A DNA stretch of 64,000 nt from Apoda limacodes (GCA_946406115.1 OX291551.1:12338001-12402000); one strand, 5' to 3'. Counted from the stretch's first letter, positions 10,382 through 22,723 are shown. The notes: generated by a model not told the origin, from the sequence alone. Numbers and translations: made by a program.

Positions 10382-10426
10382 CTTTCAGCAGCGCTCACGA
10401 GCCCTTAGGCGACGGGTTCATTGCAC
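10382..10426 (-). promoter_or_regulatory. dpr: dpr 5' UTR part of exon 1, with its own 3' splice site
   Basis: A consensus acceptor (GTTTTCAG, 10434-10427) lies 45 nt upstream of the dpr ATG. A further 5' untranslated exon and promoter are therefore expected at higher coordinates. I could not identify that exon; it may lie outside the window. Confidence 0.65.
10395..10421 (-). other. upstream ORF (8 codons plus stop) in the dpr 5' leader
   Basis: An ATG at 10421-10419 opens MNPSPKGS and stops at TGA 10397-10395, 13 nt before the dpr start codon and in another frame. Short uORFs this close to the main start usually lower initiation there; that effect is inferred, not shown. Confidence 0.6.
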
Positions 10427-10429
10427 CTG

Positions 10430-12455
10430 AAAACAAAAGCAACGTTAATAACTTCCTGCAAAAACTGTTTAAAAAAGCTGGTAAAAGCCATTTTAAAACA
10501 TAAAATCCGGAAAGAAAGAAGATAAAATTTTACGTTGATATTAAAATATTTGATAGAAATGTTGACTTGTTTATTTTTAACTAGATGTCCCCGCGAATCC
10601 GTACGCGCAGAACAAAATTAAAACTTATGTTTTATGAGAAAACTACTACTAAACTCTGACCGCTTAACATCAGGCAAAAAGTTAACTTGCTTGCCACCTT
10701 AATGGCACAAAAAAAATCTAAATTCTCTTATCTTATGACTAAAGACGACGGCGTTCTGGCACGTTTCCTCTTATATTTCTAAAATATAGGTATCGTTTTC
10801 ATTATTAAAGTTTTTTGCCATTGATGATTGAAGAACAATGTTGTAATGAACTCATTTTGTACACGAAAAAAATTGTTTGTATCGAGATCATTATTTTGCT
10901 GGTTTATTCCGTTTCAAATAAGCATGGTACGGAGTGAATTTTTTTTTATACAAATTGTATACAGGCAATCAAATAATATAATCTTATAATATTATTGTAT
11001 AAAAATCATGTAGTAAAGATATAATTTATATCTTCAAAACAACATAGATACAAACACTAGGAAGTGCAATTTAGTTAAATCTCTCGTATGAGAAATGTAT
11101 GTCGTGAAATGTACAATACTAACATTAATTAGATTTTTTAATCAAATTACCGCTAAATAGTATTTTTAACTAATCACGGTATGAACCTCGTGAAAACTTC
11201 TTATATTGAGAATCCTGTTTAAACTGGAACTGTTTCCTACCTTCTTAGTCTTAGTTTAAGACGACAAACTTAAAGTATCCCTGCTCCATTGCTTTAAATA
11301 GTTTTCTCTTTGAGATGAAAGTTGAAACTGAATTGGCGGAAAGCTTTCGAATATAGTTTGAGAACGAAGCACTTTATCATAAGAATAGTATTTTCTTAAA
11401 CTGCAAGTAACTCTATATTTAATTTTAGTTCGCGTCTGACAAAACTAAATTTATTTTAGTAATATGCACTCATTTAAATAAAATATATTCCTTTTGTTAT
11501 AACATCTCCAATGATCACGTTATATCTTGTAGACTATGTGTACATATAAAGAGACAGAACAGGAATTAGAATTTAATAATGGAATAATTTAAAAAGTATT
11601 TTTTAAGTCTGAATTTTAAATGAAGCCTTAATGTAAACAGGAATCAGCGTAGTGCATGTGAAGAATAGTGCCACGAAAACTGTGCTTATAGAAGGGGTGA
11701 CAAAGTACCATACATGTGACCACACTTGTGACATATGTACTGATAAGTAATTTTATGTCATGTCTTATTTCGTAATTCAAATGGTTTATAGTTTATGTTT
11801 GATTATAAAATGTTAAAGTATGAGTATGAGTTTCTGTTTTCTATTTTTATTGATGACAAATATCCTCAAGATTAGCAGGGAATCAGATTTTTTTTTGGTC
11901 TTTTACCAGTCAGTTCATTGAGTGAAGCTGGTTTTTTTTGACATCATCATCCAATTGATTTATCATTCGCTCCTGTTATCGGTCTACCTTACTTGAAAAA
12001 ATGGAAAAAAATTTAGACCTGCTCCTTTTTTGAAATTGGTCAAAAATAATTAACTCGATTTTGAGGTGTCTCACATTTTTTTTTCATATCCCATTTTTTT
12101 TGTAAATCTGCTCCAAACTATCACCTTAAAAGCAATTTTGCAAAAAAAACTAGTATTCAAGCATATTGTTTAGTTTGAAATTACTTTTTAAATAGAGTAG
12201 TTGAACAGGGTAAGCTTGTTTAGCCTAAAAGAATAAGTACAGTTGGAACATTCAGTTTTTTTTTTATTTCATATTGTAATTAAAAAAAACATTTTTTTTT
12301 TAATTTAGTTGTTTTTCATAACTTAAGAAAAGTGGTAGATTGTAAGGTGTTTCAGTAAAAACATAAAATTGAACAATAACCTTACACGCTTTGTGGTCTG
12401 GGTCATTCTGAAAGCATTATGAGGACAAATATATATAAATCAAAATAAATTAAAT
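10430..12455. other. AT-rich tract upstream of dpr, nothing recognised
   Basis: I found no domain, RNA gene or clear repeat boundary on either strand. Poly(A/T) runs cluster at 12060-12310. Confidence 0.5.
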
Positions 12456-12459
12456 AACT

Positions 12460-14105
12460 TTTTTTCGTACAACTAAGGTGGCAAACATGCTTACGGTGTG
12501 CCTGATGGACGCTTGCAACACCAGGGGTATCACTTGCGCGTTGCTGACTTTTCAAAAATCTAATGACTTCTGTCTTGAAGAAACCCATACTGTAGTCCTT
12601 AGAGAAAACCTTGGCAGGGAGCTCATTCCACAATCCAAGCGTTCGCGGGAGGAAGTTCTTCTGAAACCGCACTGCAAGCGGTACGCGACCATTTTGGTTC
12701 TGCAGTGTGATAATAAATTTCGTCGGCATCATTTCAAATAATTTCACAGAACATATCCCATTGTATAAGCGGAAAAATACGATAAGAGAGACTCCTTAGG
12801 CTTAAGGGCAAGTGAGTTTGTGAGTCAAAAGGGCCAGGCTGTTAACCGGGTACACCCGCCAAGAAATCGCAGCAGTACTCCATATGGGACGAACATGCGA
12901 CTTGGAAAGCAGCAACTTTTGCCTCAACGTGAAGTACTGCTTCGCCCTGTTGAGTTCATCAAGTTTTTTGGACGCCAGCTTTACCTTGCAAATGATCTCG
13001 GAACTGAACATCGCTGAAGATCTCAACACCAAGGATCCCAATGCTCTTCGAGATGCAGAGGAGTGTTCTGGAATTGTGCCTATCAAAGCAACTACCGTCA
13101 ACTACGGCTCGTATGCAGCTCCAGGACAAAAAGCTAGACTTAATACTAGGACAGAGGTAATAGCGATAGGCATGTAATTCAATGAATCTGATCTATCGCC
13201 TTTTCGAGAACCGGTTGCATATTTGCAGTCTTCCATGAGGATGGAAATTGCCTAGTTTGCTAGGAGAGCGTGAAGAGAAGCGTGAGTACAGGACGCAACT
13301 CAGGAGCACACCGTTTAAGCACCTCTGCTGGTATACCGTCTGGCTCACTAGAGAAAGCAATTCAAGAAAGCGTCATTATGGATCCGGCATAATTATACCG
13401 CACTACGGTATAATAGGTGGTACAGCTCCTTCCTCGTTCATATTCAAGTTAGAGGCAAAGAGACTACCAAGTAGATCGGCTTTCTCTTAAGCACTAAGGA
13501 CTAAGACACCACCGGTCTTTTGCAGTGGTGGTAGCGACGACTAGCAAAAGATTCCTTCGGCAGCATTTGCTTGCGACCAGAAAGCACGACTCCCAGAGGC
13601 ATAGCTCGCATAGGGTTAGTTGCGATTATTGGCCGATGAGTTGGAATTTAACTCTGGTAGTTGTTTTTTTACTGAACCTTGAGGCAGCATTTAATCTGTG
13701 TTTTAAATTAGAAATATTCGAATCCTTATTATTTTGAGCCGTGGTCCAAGCCTCATATGCAGATTGCTTGAGAATTTTAGCTTCTCTGCAAGACTAATTG
13801 AACTCGTTTTTGACACTGGCAGCTACTCGCGGGTTAGGAATAAAACAATCCATACCAGCGAGGATTGTCTCAGTGACTGCGGCTGCGTAGAGGTCAGGAT
13901 CTTCTGAGCTAAAGCAAAGCTGCCTCCACGGGACGATGCATAAAATTCTCGCAATCCATCCCAGTCTGCCGACTTATAATGCCACATAAGATGCCAATTA
14001 GTTAGTCCAGATGGATCGGGTTGTGTGCATGACACTTGTGTCCTAACGAGACAGTGGTCCGAGGAGCCAAGAGGCGCATCCACTAAGACGAAATAACTAA
14101 CGGAA
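12460..14105 (-). pseudogene. jockey/CR1-like LINE, endonuclease end plus reverse transcriptase, internally deleted and frame-broken
   Basis: Reading down the minus strand: the end of the endonuclease (APLGSSDHCLV, WHYKSADWDGLREF, about 14090-13950); a linker with EKADLLGSLFASN (about 13490-13440); the start of the reverse transcriptase (RSDSLNYMPIAITS, about 13215-13170); then a jump with the catalytic palm missing, on to SSASRRALGSLVLRSSAMFS and LLLSKSHVRPIWSTAAI (13060-12880); then the C-terminal ELPAKVFSKDYSMGFFKTEV (about 12640-12580). The 3' tip is at 12460. Several frameshifts and stops, so it is dead. The 12802-13101 and 12403-12747 frames are surviving pieces; the + strand frames here are shadows. 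Confidence 0.85.
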
Positions 14106-14179
14106 CTCAGCTTTAACATACGAGTGTCTGTTTTTTGTAAACTATATACACAGGTGTTTTTGTATAATAACTTCAATTA

Positions 14180-15415
14180 TAATGTACAATAGATATTTTT
14201 GATATACGGTTGGTTATACTTACGTTTTTATGTCGGTTTCTTTCGATTACTTTCGAAACCAATCAGGATCCTGATTACCCTTTTTAACCGTACATTAAAA
14301 ATGCCTATTATCTATAATTATGGTTACTTAATTAATTCCATAGTTCAACCTCGTTATAAATAAAACTTAATAATTAAGTGAAACATTAAGTACCATTTGC
14401 ATTTGGGCGCTTCTAGAATGAAACAATTTGTCGGCAAGAGCAGCGTATAACAAGACAAAAACAAGATTGATAACTTTGTCTACGAAATAAGGGAACAGTA
14501 GTCTTGAGGATTCTATCGCTTGCATTTGAGAAATAAGTTTTCAGTTCTATTTGTTTATTAATTTTGTAAAAATATCGATGTTACAGACAAATTGCGTGTC
14601 GTACCCCCATTAGTAGGGTTTCGTAAAATGAGAATTTAGTATTGCAGATATGTAAATAACTTGTACAGCGAGTTTGTTAAAAACAATTTTAGTTTGAAGT
14701 ATTTGGTAAGCTTTATTATTGTAAAATCACGAAAGATAAAATATTGGTTGGGTAAGGACACGAAATTTACAACTTTGAAGCTAATAACTCGCAAAGTATG
14801 CACTTAAGCAAAAAAAAAAATACCCAGACTTTACATATATTTTTATGACTATCCAACGCAAAGCGGTTCGTGAAAAAATTATGTTTTAAACGTATATATA
14901 TAGGTAGGTATCTCAGTTAATTGTAGAGCTGCTCGTTAAATATTATTTGTAAATTTTATTACAAAAATGTATATGACATGAAATCTGTTAACAAAAGACA
15001 CAAGAGAGTGTCTTATGCGTAAAATATTTAATCAGATGGTTAAAATAAAGATGGTGGAGTTATAAGGCTGACATTAAGATTTGTTCAGTTTTGTAACAGT
15101 TTGATTGGCTACAAATATGCCATAAAAATACGCATTATACTTTATCTATATATATTGGATTACATTTTTATACAAAGATTTACTATTTACCTCAAATAAA
15201 CTAAGTTGTGTTACTGGGCCTCGCATTGCGAAAATGATTTATGGTACACACAGTTTTTCCGACAACCTAAGAAGTTATTAATGAAACTTTGCAATTTATT
15301 ATGTTACTAAAGAGCCTTTAAATATTATAAGTGTAATTTAATAGAATCATTGTTAAAGCAATTGTTTTTTCCGGCAAAATAAGTGACTTCTGGAGGTTAT
15401 TTCTTTAGAATACTA
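14180..15415. other. AT-rich tract, nothing recognised
   Basis: No reading frame with recognisable content and no clear repeat structure. Poly(A) runs near 14810. Confidence 0.5.
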
Positions 15416-15420
15416 AAAAT

Positions 15421-15620
15421 TAGTGTCGGACAACCGTCCGGAATCGTGACAACTTGTGCCTTTCACTTTTTATGTCTGTCTCTCTCGCTCTTAGGCGGGC
15501 TAACCATGCCGCGTGCCTCTCACTCGCTCTCATTGTGAGCGCATAACGTGAGCGGAGCGTAACGCAGTTTCTTGAAGTGTCACCCGGCAAACCAATTTAT
15601 AAGACGTTGTCACGTCAAAA
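15421..15620 (+). mobile_element. 200-bp non-autonomous element, copy 1 (identical to 56181-56380)
   Basis: From TAGTGTCGGACAACCGTCCG to TTGTCACGTCAAAA every one of the 200 bases matches the copy at 56181. A shorter reversed relative is at 60454-60599; there the ends read TTTTGACGTGACAA and TTTTACGTGACAA, i.e. terminal inverted repeats. No coding frame. A TA dinucleotide lies at both edges, compatible with but not proof of a TA target. The GC content is well above the surroundings. Confidence 0.85.
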
Positions 15621-15636
15621 TAGTCCAAGAAACTTT

Positions 15637-15800
15637 CTAGGGTTCCATACTCGACGGGTCCAAATGGAGTCTTATTGTTGCACTTACGTGTCTGTCCGTC
15701 GTCTGTCACACAGGTTTTAAAGCCAAACGGTTGGATCTACAGTTTTCTTATTGACCTTAACCTATACAAATTGTCATTACTGTCGATGCCGTGAATATAT
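15637..15800 (+). repeat. start of a repeat A copy
   Basis: CTAGGGTTCCATACTCGACGGG, then TGTCTGTCCGTCGTCTGTCACACAG, is the opening of family A as also seen at 45100-45185. It begins 16 bp after the 200-bp element. The 3' end is not recognisable. Confidence 0.5.
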
Positions 15801-16670
15801 AATTTTTATCGTATATATTTTTTTAAGCCTTTGCTGAATGATTAGAATTTCAACGCCGCATCGAAAGTAAGGCCGTCAATAATACCTACAAATCCAGCAA
15901 TTTACCTTATGGCTGAGCTTGACTCAAAAACGCTGAGAGAAGAAAACAGACTTTAATAGAATAGCGCGGTGGCAGCGTGGTCGGTCGTCACTTTCCAGTT
16001 CGATATTAAAACAAATAAAGATTTATTCTCTCACTATTTTCATTATACCCTTTTAAAACAGGCCGAGCAAAAAATAGTATGTGAATTTACTTTTTTTTTC
16101 TTTTTAGTCTAGTTTTTTTTTTATATATATATTTGCACAACAGAATCGTTGTTCTTCATATGTCCTTTTATCGGATGTAATTAGATCTTCTCATTGCGCT
16201 TTCACAAAAATACTTACAATAACTTATTATAGACTTTGCGTAAGATCTTACAGCGATAACCGAATTTTGCGCGATGGTGAAGTCGCGAGCAAAAGTTAGC
16301 TACTAAATGTATGTTTTTCAGATTCGCTTTATTATTTCTAAGGAAGAATGTTTTCACTACCAATTTAAATCCGCCACAATTTATAGTAGACTTTAGAAGT
16401 AAAGGCAAAGCTGATGTTTAGCTAAAACAGGCCGCCAATTGATTTTTATTCGCGTAAATTCGATCGCGCGCGGTTTTTTTTTTAAAAGCTTTTATACGAA
16501 ATGCGAATTCAGCATTTAAAATAATAAATATCGAGTAATTATCATTGAAAGAATAATAAGTTTAAAGTTTTATGTTTATAATCTTAAGTCATTGTAATAT
16601 AATATACTTTTTTATACAGATGTAATTCTTAGGTTTTGTGATTTAAAACTTCTTTGTAATCAATATATAT
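15800..16670. other. AT-rich tract with an end of repeat C near 16255-16302
   Basis: GCGATAACCGAATTTTGCGC then GAAGTCGCGAGCAAAAGTTAGC resembles the terminal part of repeat C. The frame at 16214-16408 overlaps it and has no domain. Nothing else is recognised. Confidence 0.45.
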
Positions 16671-16675
16671 TCTTT

Positions 16676-16860
16676 TCATACCACCTAGGCGGCAAACAAG
16701 CCTACGGCACTTCTAATGCTAAATGTTCTCCGTATCCTATGAACGCTGGCAAAACTAGAGGCATTACTTGCGCGTTGCCGAATCTCATAAAATCTAATAA
16801 CGCCCTTCTTATTTTTATAGTAGACCTAAATAAATTGCTTAGAATTTTGGTAGGTACAAG
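16676..16860 (-). mobile_element. jockey/CR1-like LINE 3'-end fragment, strongly diverged
   Basis: CATACCACCTAGGCGGCAAACAAGCC, then CGCTGGCAAAACTAGAGGCATTACTTGCGCGTTGCC, is the reversed 3' tip of the family seen at 12460 and 34218, with more substitutions. Homology fades by about 16860. Confidence 0.7.
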
Positions 16861-17389
16861 AATAACGTATTATTCCCAAAGGACAGCCTTAGTTAATCGT
16901 GCAAGTTTCCGTAGAAATTTATGATTTTCTTTTCCTCGCAGTTGCCAGCTAGTTTCTGTTATACCACTGTAAGTCAAATAATAGAAATAGTTTTGTCAGT
17001 ATTATTTGTACTAAATGAATTCAATATTAGCATAAGCAAAAGTAAATAGGATTAGAGATTTATCATTTGAAAACGGATTAAAAACCTTTTAAGGTTACAG
17101 TATTACTTAAAGGGTTTGGCATCCTATTATTAAACCTACGCTGACTATTTGTCTGTCTCACCATGAAAGTACTTTATCTTATAGACCGTAGCCTTTTAGA
17201 AGCCTATAATTTTCACAGAATATGTATAGCACATATGGCAGATTGTTTAATCTTACAAATAATAAAATGTTCTAAAAGTAAAAATTTTAGGGGGTTACCG
17301 TAAATACGTATTTGTATGTTTTGCTCTATCGTAAAAGCAGTAATACATTTAAGCTTTAAACCGTCGTAAGTATTTAATTATCTAACTTA

Positions 17390-17662
17390 AGTAAGCTCTA
17401 AATTCGGTATAAAACAATTCATAAAAACCAGCCAAGTATGATCTTAAATTACCGTATCGTGCCATCTAGCGATTATTCAGAAAAACAGTTAGAATTTTTT
17501 TTGTTGGAAACGATTTCCAAAGTTAAGAAAACATCGAGTTTGCACAGTAATTCGATTGGTGACCTTTTTGTTTTGTTTGTGTTCGTAAATTATGTACATA
17601 CTACGGAACCCACGATTCACGAGTTCGACTCGCACTTGGCTGATTTTTATTTTGAATTTATG
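17390..17662 (+). repeat. repeat A copy, 3' part
   Basis: GTGCCATCTAGCGATTATT, GTTTTGTTTGTGTTCGTAAATTA and ACGGAACCCACGATTCACGAG, then TTCGACTCGCACTTGGCTGATTTT, closes the family A end. The frame at 17438-17692 runs through it and is not a gene. Confidence 0.6.
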
Positions 17663-18084
17663 TATTTTTATAAAAGAATATCGAAGAATTAGGTAAACTA
17701 GCTTAACATTAAAATTTATTAAAAACATAGTTACAGTAGAATGATTTTTTATAATCCTATAATAACTCCACTATAAAATTTTAACGCATTTAACCGATTT
17801 TGTCTTCATTGATTTTAATGTCAAACAAACAGTAAAATCAACAAAAATACATTTATTCCAAAATTAAATAATTGCACACAAATAAATAGTAGATAGATCA
17901 GTAAGTTTTACGATATTTAATTTTTAATAATCTATCCAAGGATACTTTACATAATCATTTTTTGAGACCTAATCTATTAATACCTACATATTTAGAATTA
18001 AAACTGTTTTTTTACGAAGCCGATTTTGTAACTATTTTTAAGTAAAACGAATAATATAAACAAAAACAATATCTGTAAATATAA

Positions 18085-18172
18085 AAGAAAAAAGTGGCTG
18101 ACTGACTGATCCAGTGACATTAACGCACAACCTAAGCCGCTGGGTCAAAAAATTTGAAATTTAACATGTGGC
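18085..18172 (+). repeat. head of the CCTAAGCCGCTGGG repeat family
   Basis: TGGCTGACTGACTGATCCAGTGAC, then ACAACCTAAGCCGCTGGGTC, is the opening of the same family as 9155-9420. It leads straight into the tandem array at 18173. Confidence 0.6.
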
Positions 18173-18477
18173 AACTCAACTTACTTGACGTAAGGCTAAA
18201 CTAAGTAATGATTTTGCAAAATTCTTCTACTAAAACTCAACTTACTTGACGTAAGGCTTCACTAAGGAATGATTTTGCAAAATTCTTCTCCTAAAACTCA
18301 ACTTACTTGACGTAAGGCTTCACTTAGGAATGATTTAGCAAAATTCTTCTCCTAAAACTCAACTTACTTGACGTAAGGCTTCACTAAGGAATGATTTTGC
18401 AAAATTCTTCTCCTAAAACTCAACTTACTTGATGTAAGGCTTCACTAAGGAATGATTTTGCAAAATTCTTCTCCTAA
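18173..18477 (+). repeat. tandem array, five copies of a 61-bp unit
   Basis: Units start at 18173, 18234, 18295, 18356 and 18417 (AACTCAACTTACTTGACGTA), with exact 61-bp spacing and only a handful of substitutions; the first unit is the most diverged. The unit (CGTAAGGCTTCACTAAGGAA, then TGATTTTGCAAAATTC) is an internal piece of the dispersed family whose head lies just before it, so an inserted repeat has amplified part of itself in place. Confidence 0.92.
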
Positions 18478-18619
18478 AACGGTAACCTGCAATTTTTTGT
18501 ACGCAAATCCGTAATTGTTTCAGCTAAACTCATTAGAATTGGTATTTCGCCTATGGGTTAAAGAGTAAGATTGAAATGTTTCGCCGTTTCTGAAAAATTA
18601 CCTCCAAGAGGCCAAAAGA

Positions 18620-20255
18620 CGGGACGGAAATTTAAATAAGAATTCCGATATTTTTGTAGGTTAAACAATAAACAGTTAAAAGCTTTTTAACACAGTAAAA
18701 GTCGAGGGATAATGCTAGTCAGATATAAAATTATTACTATACATATAGCTATTATTAGTGTGTTACACAATATCAAATGCCTTTTCATATTTCAGAGTCT
18801 AACAAAAGGCTAATATTCATTTAATATTTCTGGAACGATTCTCCAAAAGCCTTCTAGCTACTCTTTAACAAGGCTGCCAAGAACTGAACAAAGAAAGGTT
18901 TCAGTTACATAGTGTATGCGAGTCATTTCTTGGCTTCATTATAATAACAAATCTTTTGCCCGCAGCTCCTCCGATGTCAATTTTAATTATCGGTCAGGGA
19001 ACCTACAGCAATTCCTTGATAAATACATATATAAATTGAATACATATATATCGTAGCTAAAAGAATTCGATTACAGTTGTTCTTGGGGGAACTTCACAAA
19101 ACATTATTAAAGTAGACCATGTGTTAATTCAGGGTATACTAGGGTATATTTTATCCAAATTTCAGCCAAATTCCTTTAAAAATATATATTTTATATATAT
19201 ATTTATGAAAAGTTGTTTGTTTTTGTTTGTTATGGCTGAAAGTCACAACGAAGCATGCAATCGAGCCAAAATTTTGTACAGAAAAAGGTGAAAAGACGAA
19301 AAAGGACATAAAGTGCTTTTTTCCCGCATAAAGTATATAAATATCTGGAAATATTCCCGAGATATAACTATATATAACTGAATTCCAAGTTGACGAAGTA
19401 CATAGACCTACAGATGCTGCTGCAAACTTTCTAACTATACATATATGTATCAAAGAGTTGCAGTAGGAATCCTAAACCGATACCTAAATTTAGCGCATGT
19501 AAAACTGCGGGCAAAAGTTACTACAACCACACTAGCAAACTTTTGGATTTTTCACGTAGTAGGAAGTTGGATAACGAATTTTTGCAGAATTGTGGTTAGT
19601 TAAAAGTTAAATGTAATTTTCTAGTAAACTATGTTGTAGTTAATATAAGGTAAATGTGGCCCCAGGTTTGAATTATATAAGGTTGTTTATTAAAATTGTA
19701 TTAGAATTTTACTAACAGTTAGATTGTTACGTAGCTTAGATATAGAGAACTAAAATCTGTCTATACGTAGGTACTGTAGAGGTTATGAACTCTCGTTAGT
19801 TGAAAAGGAAGTAGAAACTCTAGCGAATGTCTTATCGCAGTATATACTTCATAGTGTTATTACGGAGCTATAAGAGACGGTGTCAGATAGTTTTTGAATA
19901 AAAACAATCGGAACACCGGGATCGTTCATTTCTTACCATCCTACCGCAATATGGCTAATTTAAACTTGTAATTGCTCGTTTGTAGTATGCACGTAGTTCA
20001 CATGTTGATCAGACAGCTACTATATATACTTGATAAAATAGGCGCGTCATTACCTCCCGTGAGTTTTATGAACGCGCGCTTTGCTTTTACAGAAGTAAAA
20101 TTTACAAAGAAAAATCCCGTGGGATTATTGAAGGTCTTACCACCCGCTTTGCCTGCACGTAATGGCATTGTTGAAGAGAGTGAAATTATTTACATATAGG
20201 AGTATCACAAAGTTCCGAAACAGTAAGGGATGTGACCGACAGAAACAGACAAAGT
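18620..20255. other. AT-rich tract, nothing firmly recognised
   Basis: Frames at 19151-19453 and 19972-20199 lack recognisable domains. GTAAAACTGCGGGCAAAAGTTAC near 19500 is like the tip of repeat C. No RNA gene seen. Confidence 0.45.
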
Positions 20256-20257
20256 CT

Positions 20258-21060
20258 GACAGAGAGACGTATATTCAGAATACGACAAGAAAAATCATAG
20301 CAGTATTTCATCGGTTTTTACTAATTCTACAACATTAACAAATGTAGGTTTTTTTTTTAATTAAGGTGTGTCCGAACATAATTTTTACATACAAAATGTC
20401 CTACACATAATATCGTTAACCATCAACATTTCGTTACTCAAAACGTGGCTTTATTGTAAAGCGCTATTGATCATTGTCATAAAATGCGTGATCATCCATA
20501 AAATGCGAAACAAATTCTTTTTCAAATTTATTTTGATCTTTAAAAACAAACAAAATCTTTTGTTATTTAATAATTAACAGGCATTTTTATTTAAATATGC
20601 TTTTTGCGACAATGTTAAATAGCAATACCTTTATCGCATTTTCAGCAACATTTTTTTTTAAGTATGAATATTTAAAACACCAGAGTTTGTATGGGAAAAA
20701 TCTGATTGAGTTTCATCTTTATGCCCAAATGTTTTAATGATTTCCTCTGTTTGCACGCCCTGTGTATACAGCTTTTATATAGGAGATAATGAGTCCAGCT
20801 TATTAAAAAATCTGACAGTAAACGGCTCATTATTTACATTTTTTCATGCGTTATCGTTCTTATTAAAAATACTGTTGTTGTATGTCTCATGGCTCTAATA
20901 AAAAAAAAAAATTAAGTAAAAAAAAACTTTTAAAAAAAAAAATATGGCTCAAGGACAGACAATATAGGGAAAATGATTAACAGAATAGTTTGCTATGAAT
21001 TCTTGTAGCCAATTTAACTCTAACATCTTATTGCTTTCTTTATTTGTAGTAATTTAACAG
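20258..21060 (+). repeat. unnamed dispersed repeat, copy 1 (with about 340 bp of extra sequence inside)
   Basis: It shares ordered blocks with 25168-25683: a TTCAGAATACGACAAGAAAA block, GTTACTAATTC then AATGTAGG, CAGCTTATTAAAAAATCTGAC, CTTATTAAAAATACTG, CATGGCTCT and CTTTATTTGTAGTAATTTAAC. The stretch of roughly 20350-20690 has no counterpart in the other copy and may be an insertion. Confidence 0.6.
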
Positions 21061-21944
21061 AAAAAAGACGTTGACTAAAACATGACAATTACATTGTAAG
21101 ACAAAAATGATAAAGAAGTAATTACTGTTATTCAGAATAACTACAAACATAAGTCTAAAAGATATGAGGTAATATTCAAACTCAAAGGTCTGCAAAACTG
21201 TTTAATTTTGGTTGCGTAATAAAAACATGTTTCTTTTGTATGGATATTCAGACACAATTACCTTTACACGCTATACCGTTCTTTATACCATAAATCATTT
21301 TATTTAAATGTGACTCTATGAAATAAGAAACCTCCAGAATACATTTATGTCATTACCGCTGACAAAACACATATAAATTTTTAAAAGATTTTTCTTTACC
21401 ATTTTTATTTCTGAAGCTAAAAACGGCATCTAGCTAAACTACGGTGTCGTAAAACCAAAAGTCTAACGACATTCTACGTCATAAAATTCAATCAAACGAG
21501 TTTTTGTCTGCTTCAACTATTTATTAAAGAGCTAAGGGTGGCTTTGCATGGTTATGCAATGTTTTTTGTTAAGAAAATGTAAAAAATATTAGATGTGTTT
21601 TCTGTGCACGTTTTGAGATCTGCATATTTCAAATTAATATATATATATAGTGTGCCTACTTAAGTAATTCTGCCTAGTGTATTATCATAACCAAAACAAA
21701 AACAATTATATTTAATAGAATGGTTAATAACTATATTCTAACCTTGTTTACTGTCTGCGAATATTAATAATATATCAAACTAGCAATATTATTGGTAAAA
21801 AGTAATATAATTGGTTTTAAAATTTTTATACATACCTATAATATAGTTAATATAGATATTCCTGGACATAACTCACAGCATAATGTGGTCGCAACCTAGG
21901 CAAGCCTTGTACGAAGAATGAAATGTGAGTACTTAACTACTTTT

Positions 21945-22008
21945 TTAAAATACATACATATTATACATAGAAACACCTAGACTAAAGAAAAACACAAATT
22001 TATGTATT
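21945..22008 (-). repeat. fragment of the tRNA-related SINE family
   Basis: AAATACATACATATTATACAT then CCTAGACTAAAGAAAAACAC matches the corresponding part of the copy at 61515-61575. Only the region away from the tRNA-like part is present here. Confidence 0.5.
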
Positions 22009-22039
22009 TATTCGTAACGTCACGGTTTTTATACCCTAA

Positions 22040-22723
22040 TAGTCTGGTTCACTTTTCCTCAAAATATGATTCTAGCGGCATTTTGGGTAACATTTGGCCA
22101 AATGAGTTTTTTTTACTAATTCGTACCTCCTGAACACGAATTTCAATGTTAATACTCCCGATTTTTGACCAGAAGCTCAGAATTCAAGATGGCGTCCATG
22201 ATCGTGAACATTTTCTCAATTTTGGGGCTCGGAGCCGACTTTTTTCTTTAAGATTGTTTATTGTGTCATATTCTGTCGAATAATACGAATATAATTTGTT
22301 ACAGAGTGTTTAATCAACTTTTTAAATGTATTAGAACGAAAAATCTGCGAAAGAATAAAATTATTTTGAGTTGATTCTCTTTGTTTTTGGCAAGAGTCAT
22401 GTTATGTTGAAGCTATTTATTTCTTTATTGTTAAATGCAATAATAGATCATGATAATAAGTAAAGGTAATGTCCAATAAAATTGACAGGAATTTTAAAAA
22501 TTACACAATCATTTAATCATCATCCTCATCTATATCATCTTTTTTTGAATTTGTACTAATCGTAGAACAAAAACACATTGAGGTATATATATATAGTGTG
22601 CCTACTTAAGTAATTCTGTACAAAAGTTTTGATGTGCAATCTTTTTTTGCAACCACAAAGAACAATATCTTTTGCTTGCAGACTTGTTATAATGGCCACT
22701 TCAGAAAAAAGTGAACCAGTCTA
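22040..22723. mobile_element. non-autonomous DNA transposon with about 20-bp terminal inverted repeats
   Basis: The left end TAGTCTGGTTCACTTTTCCTC is matched inverted at the right end (GAAAAAAGTGAACCAGTCTA, 22704-22723). About 684 bp with no coding frame. A 35-nt block inside (22584-22618) is also found outside the element at 21638-21672. Confidence 0.7.

Noticed and set aside
12478..13737. Five + strand frames of 65-97 codons
   Set aside because: All are antisense to the LINE reverse transcriptase remnant at 12460-14105.
19151..19453. 100-codon minus-strand frame
   Set aside because: Low-complexity, Ile/Phe/Lys-rich, no motif; length expected by chance in AT-rich DNA.
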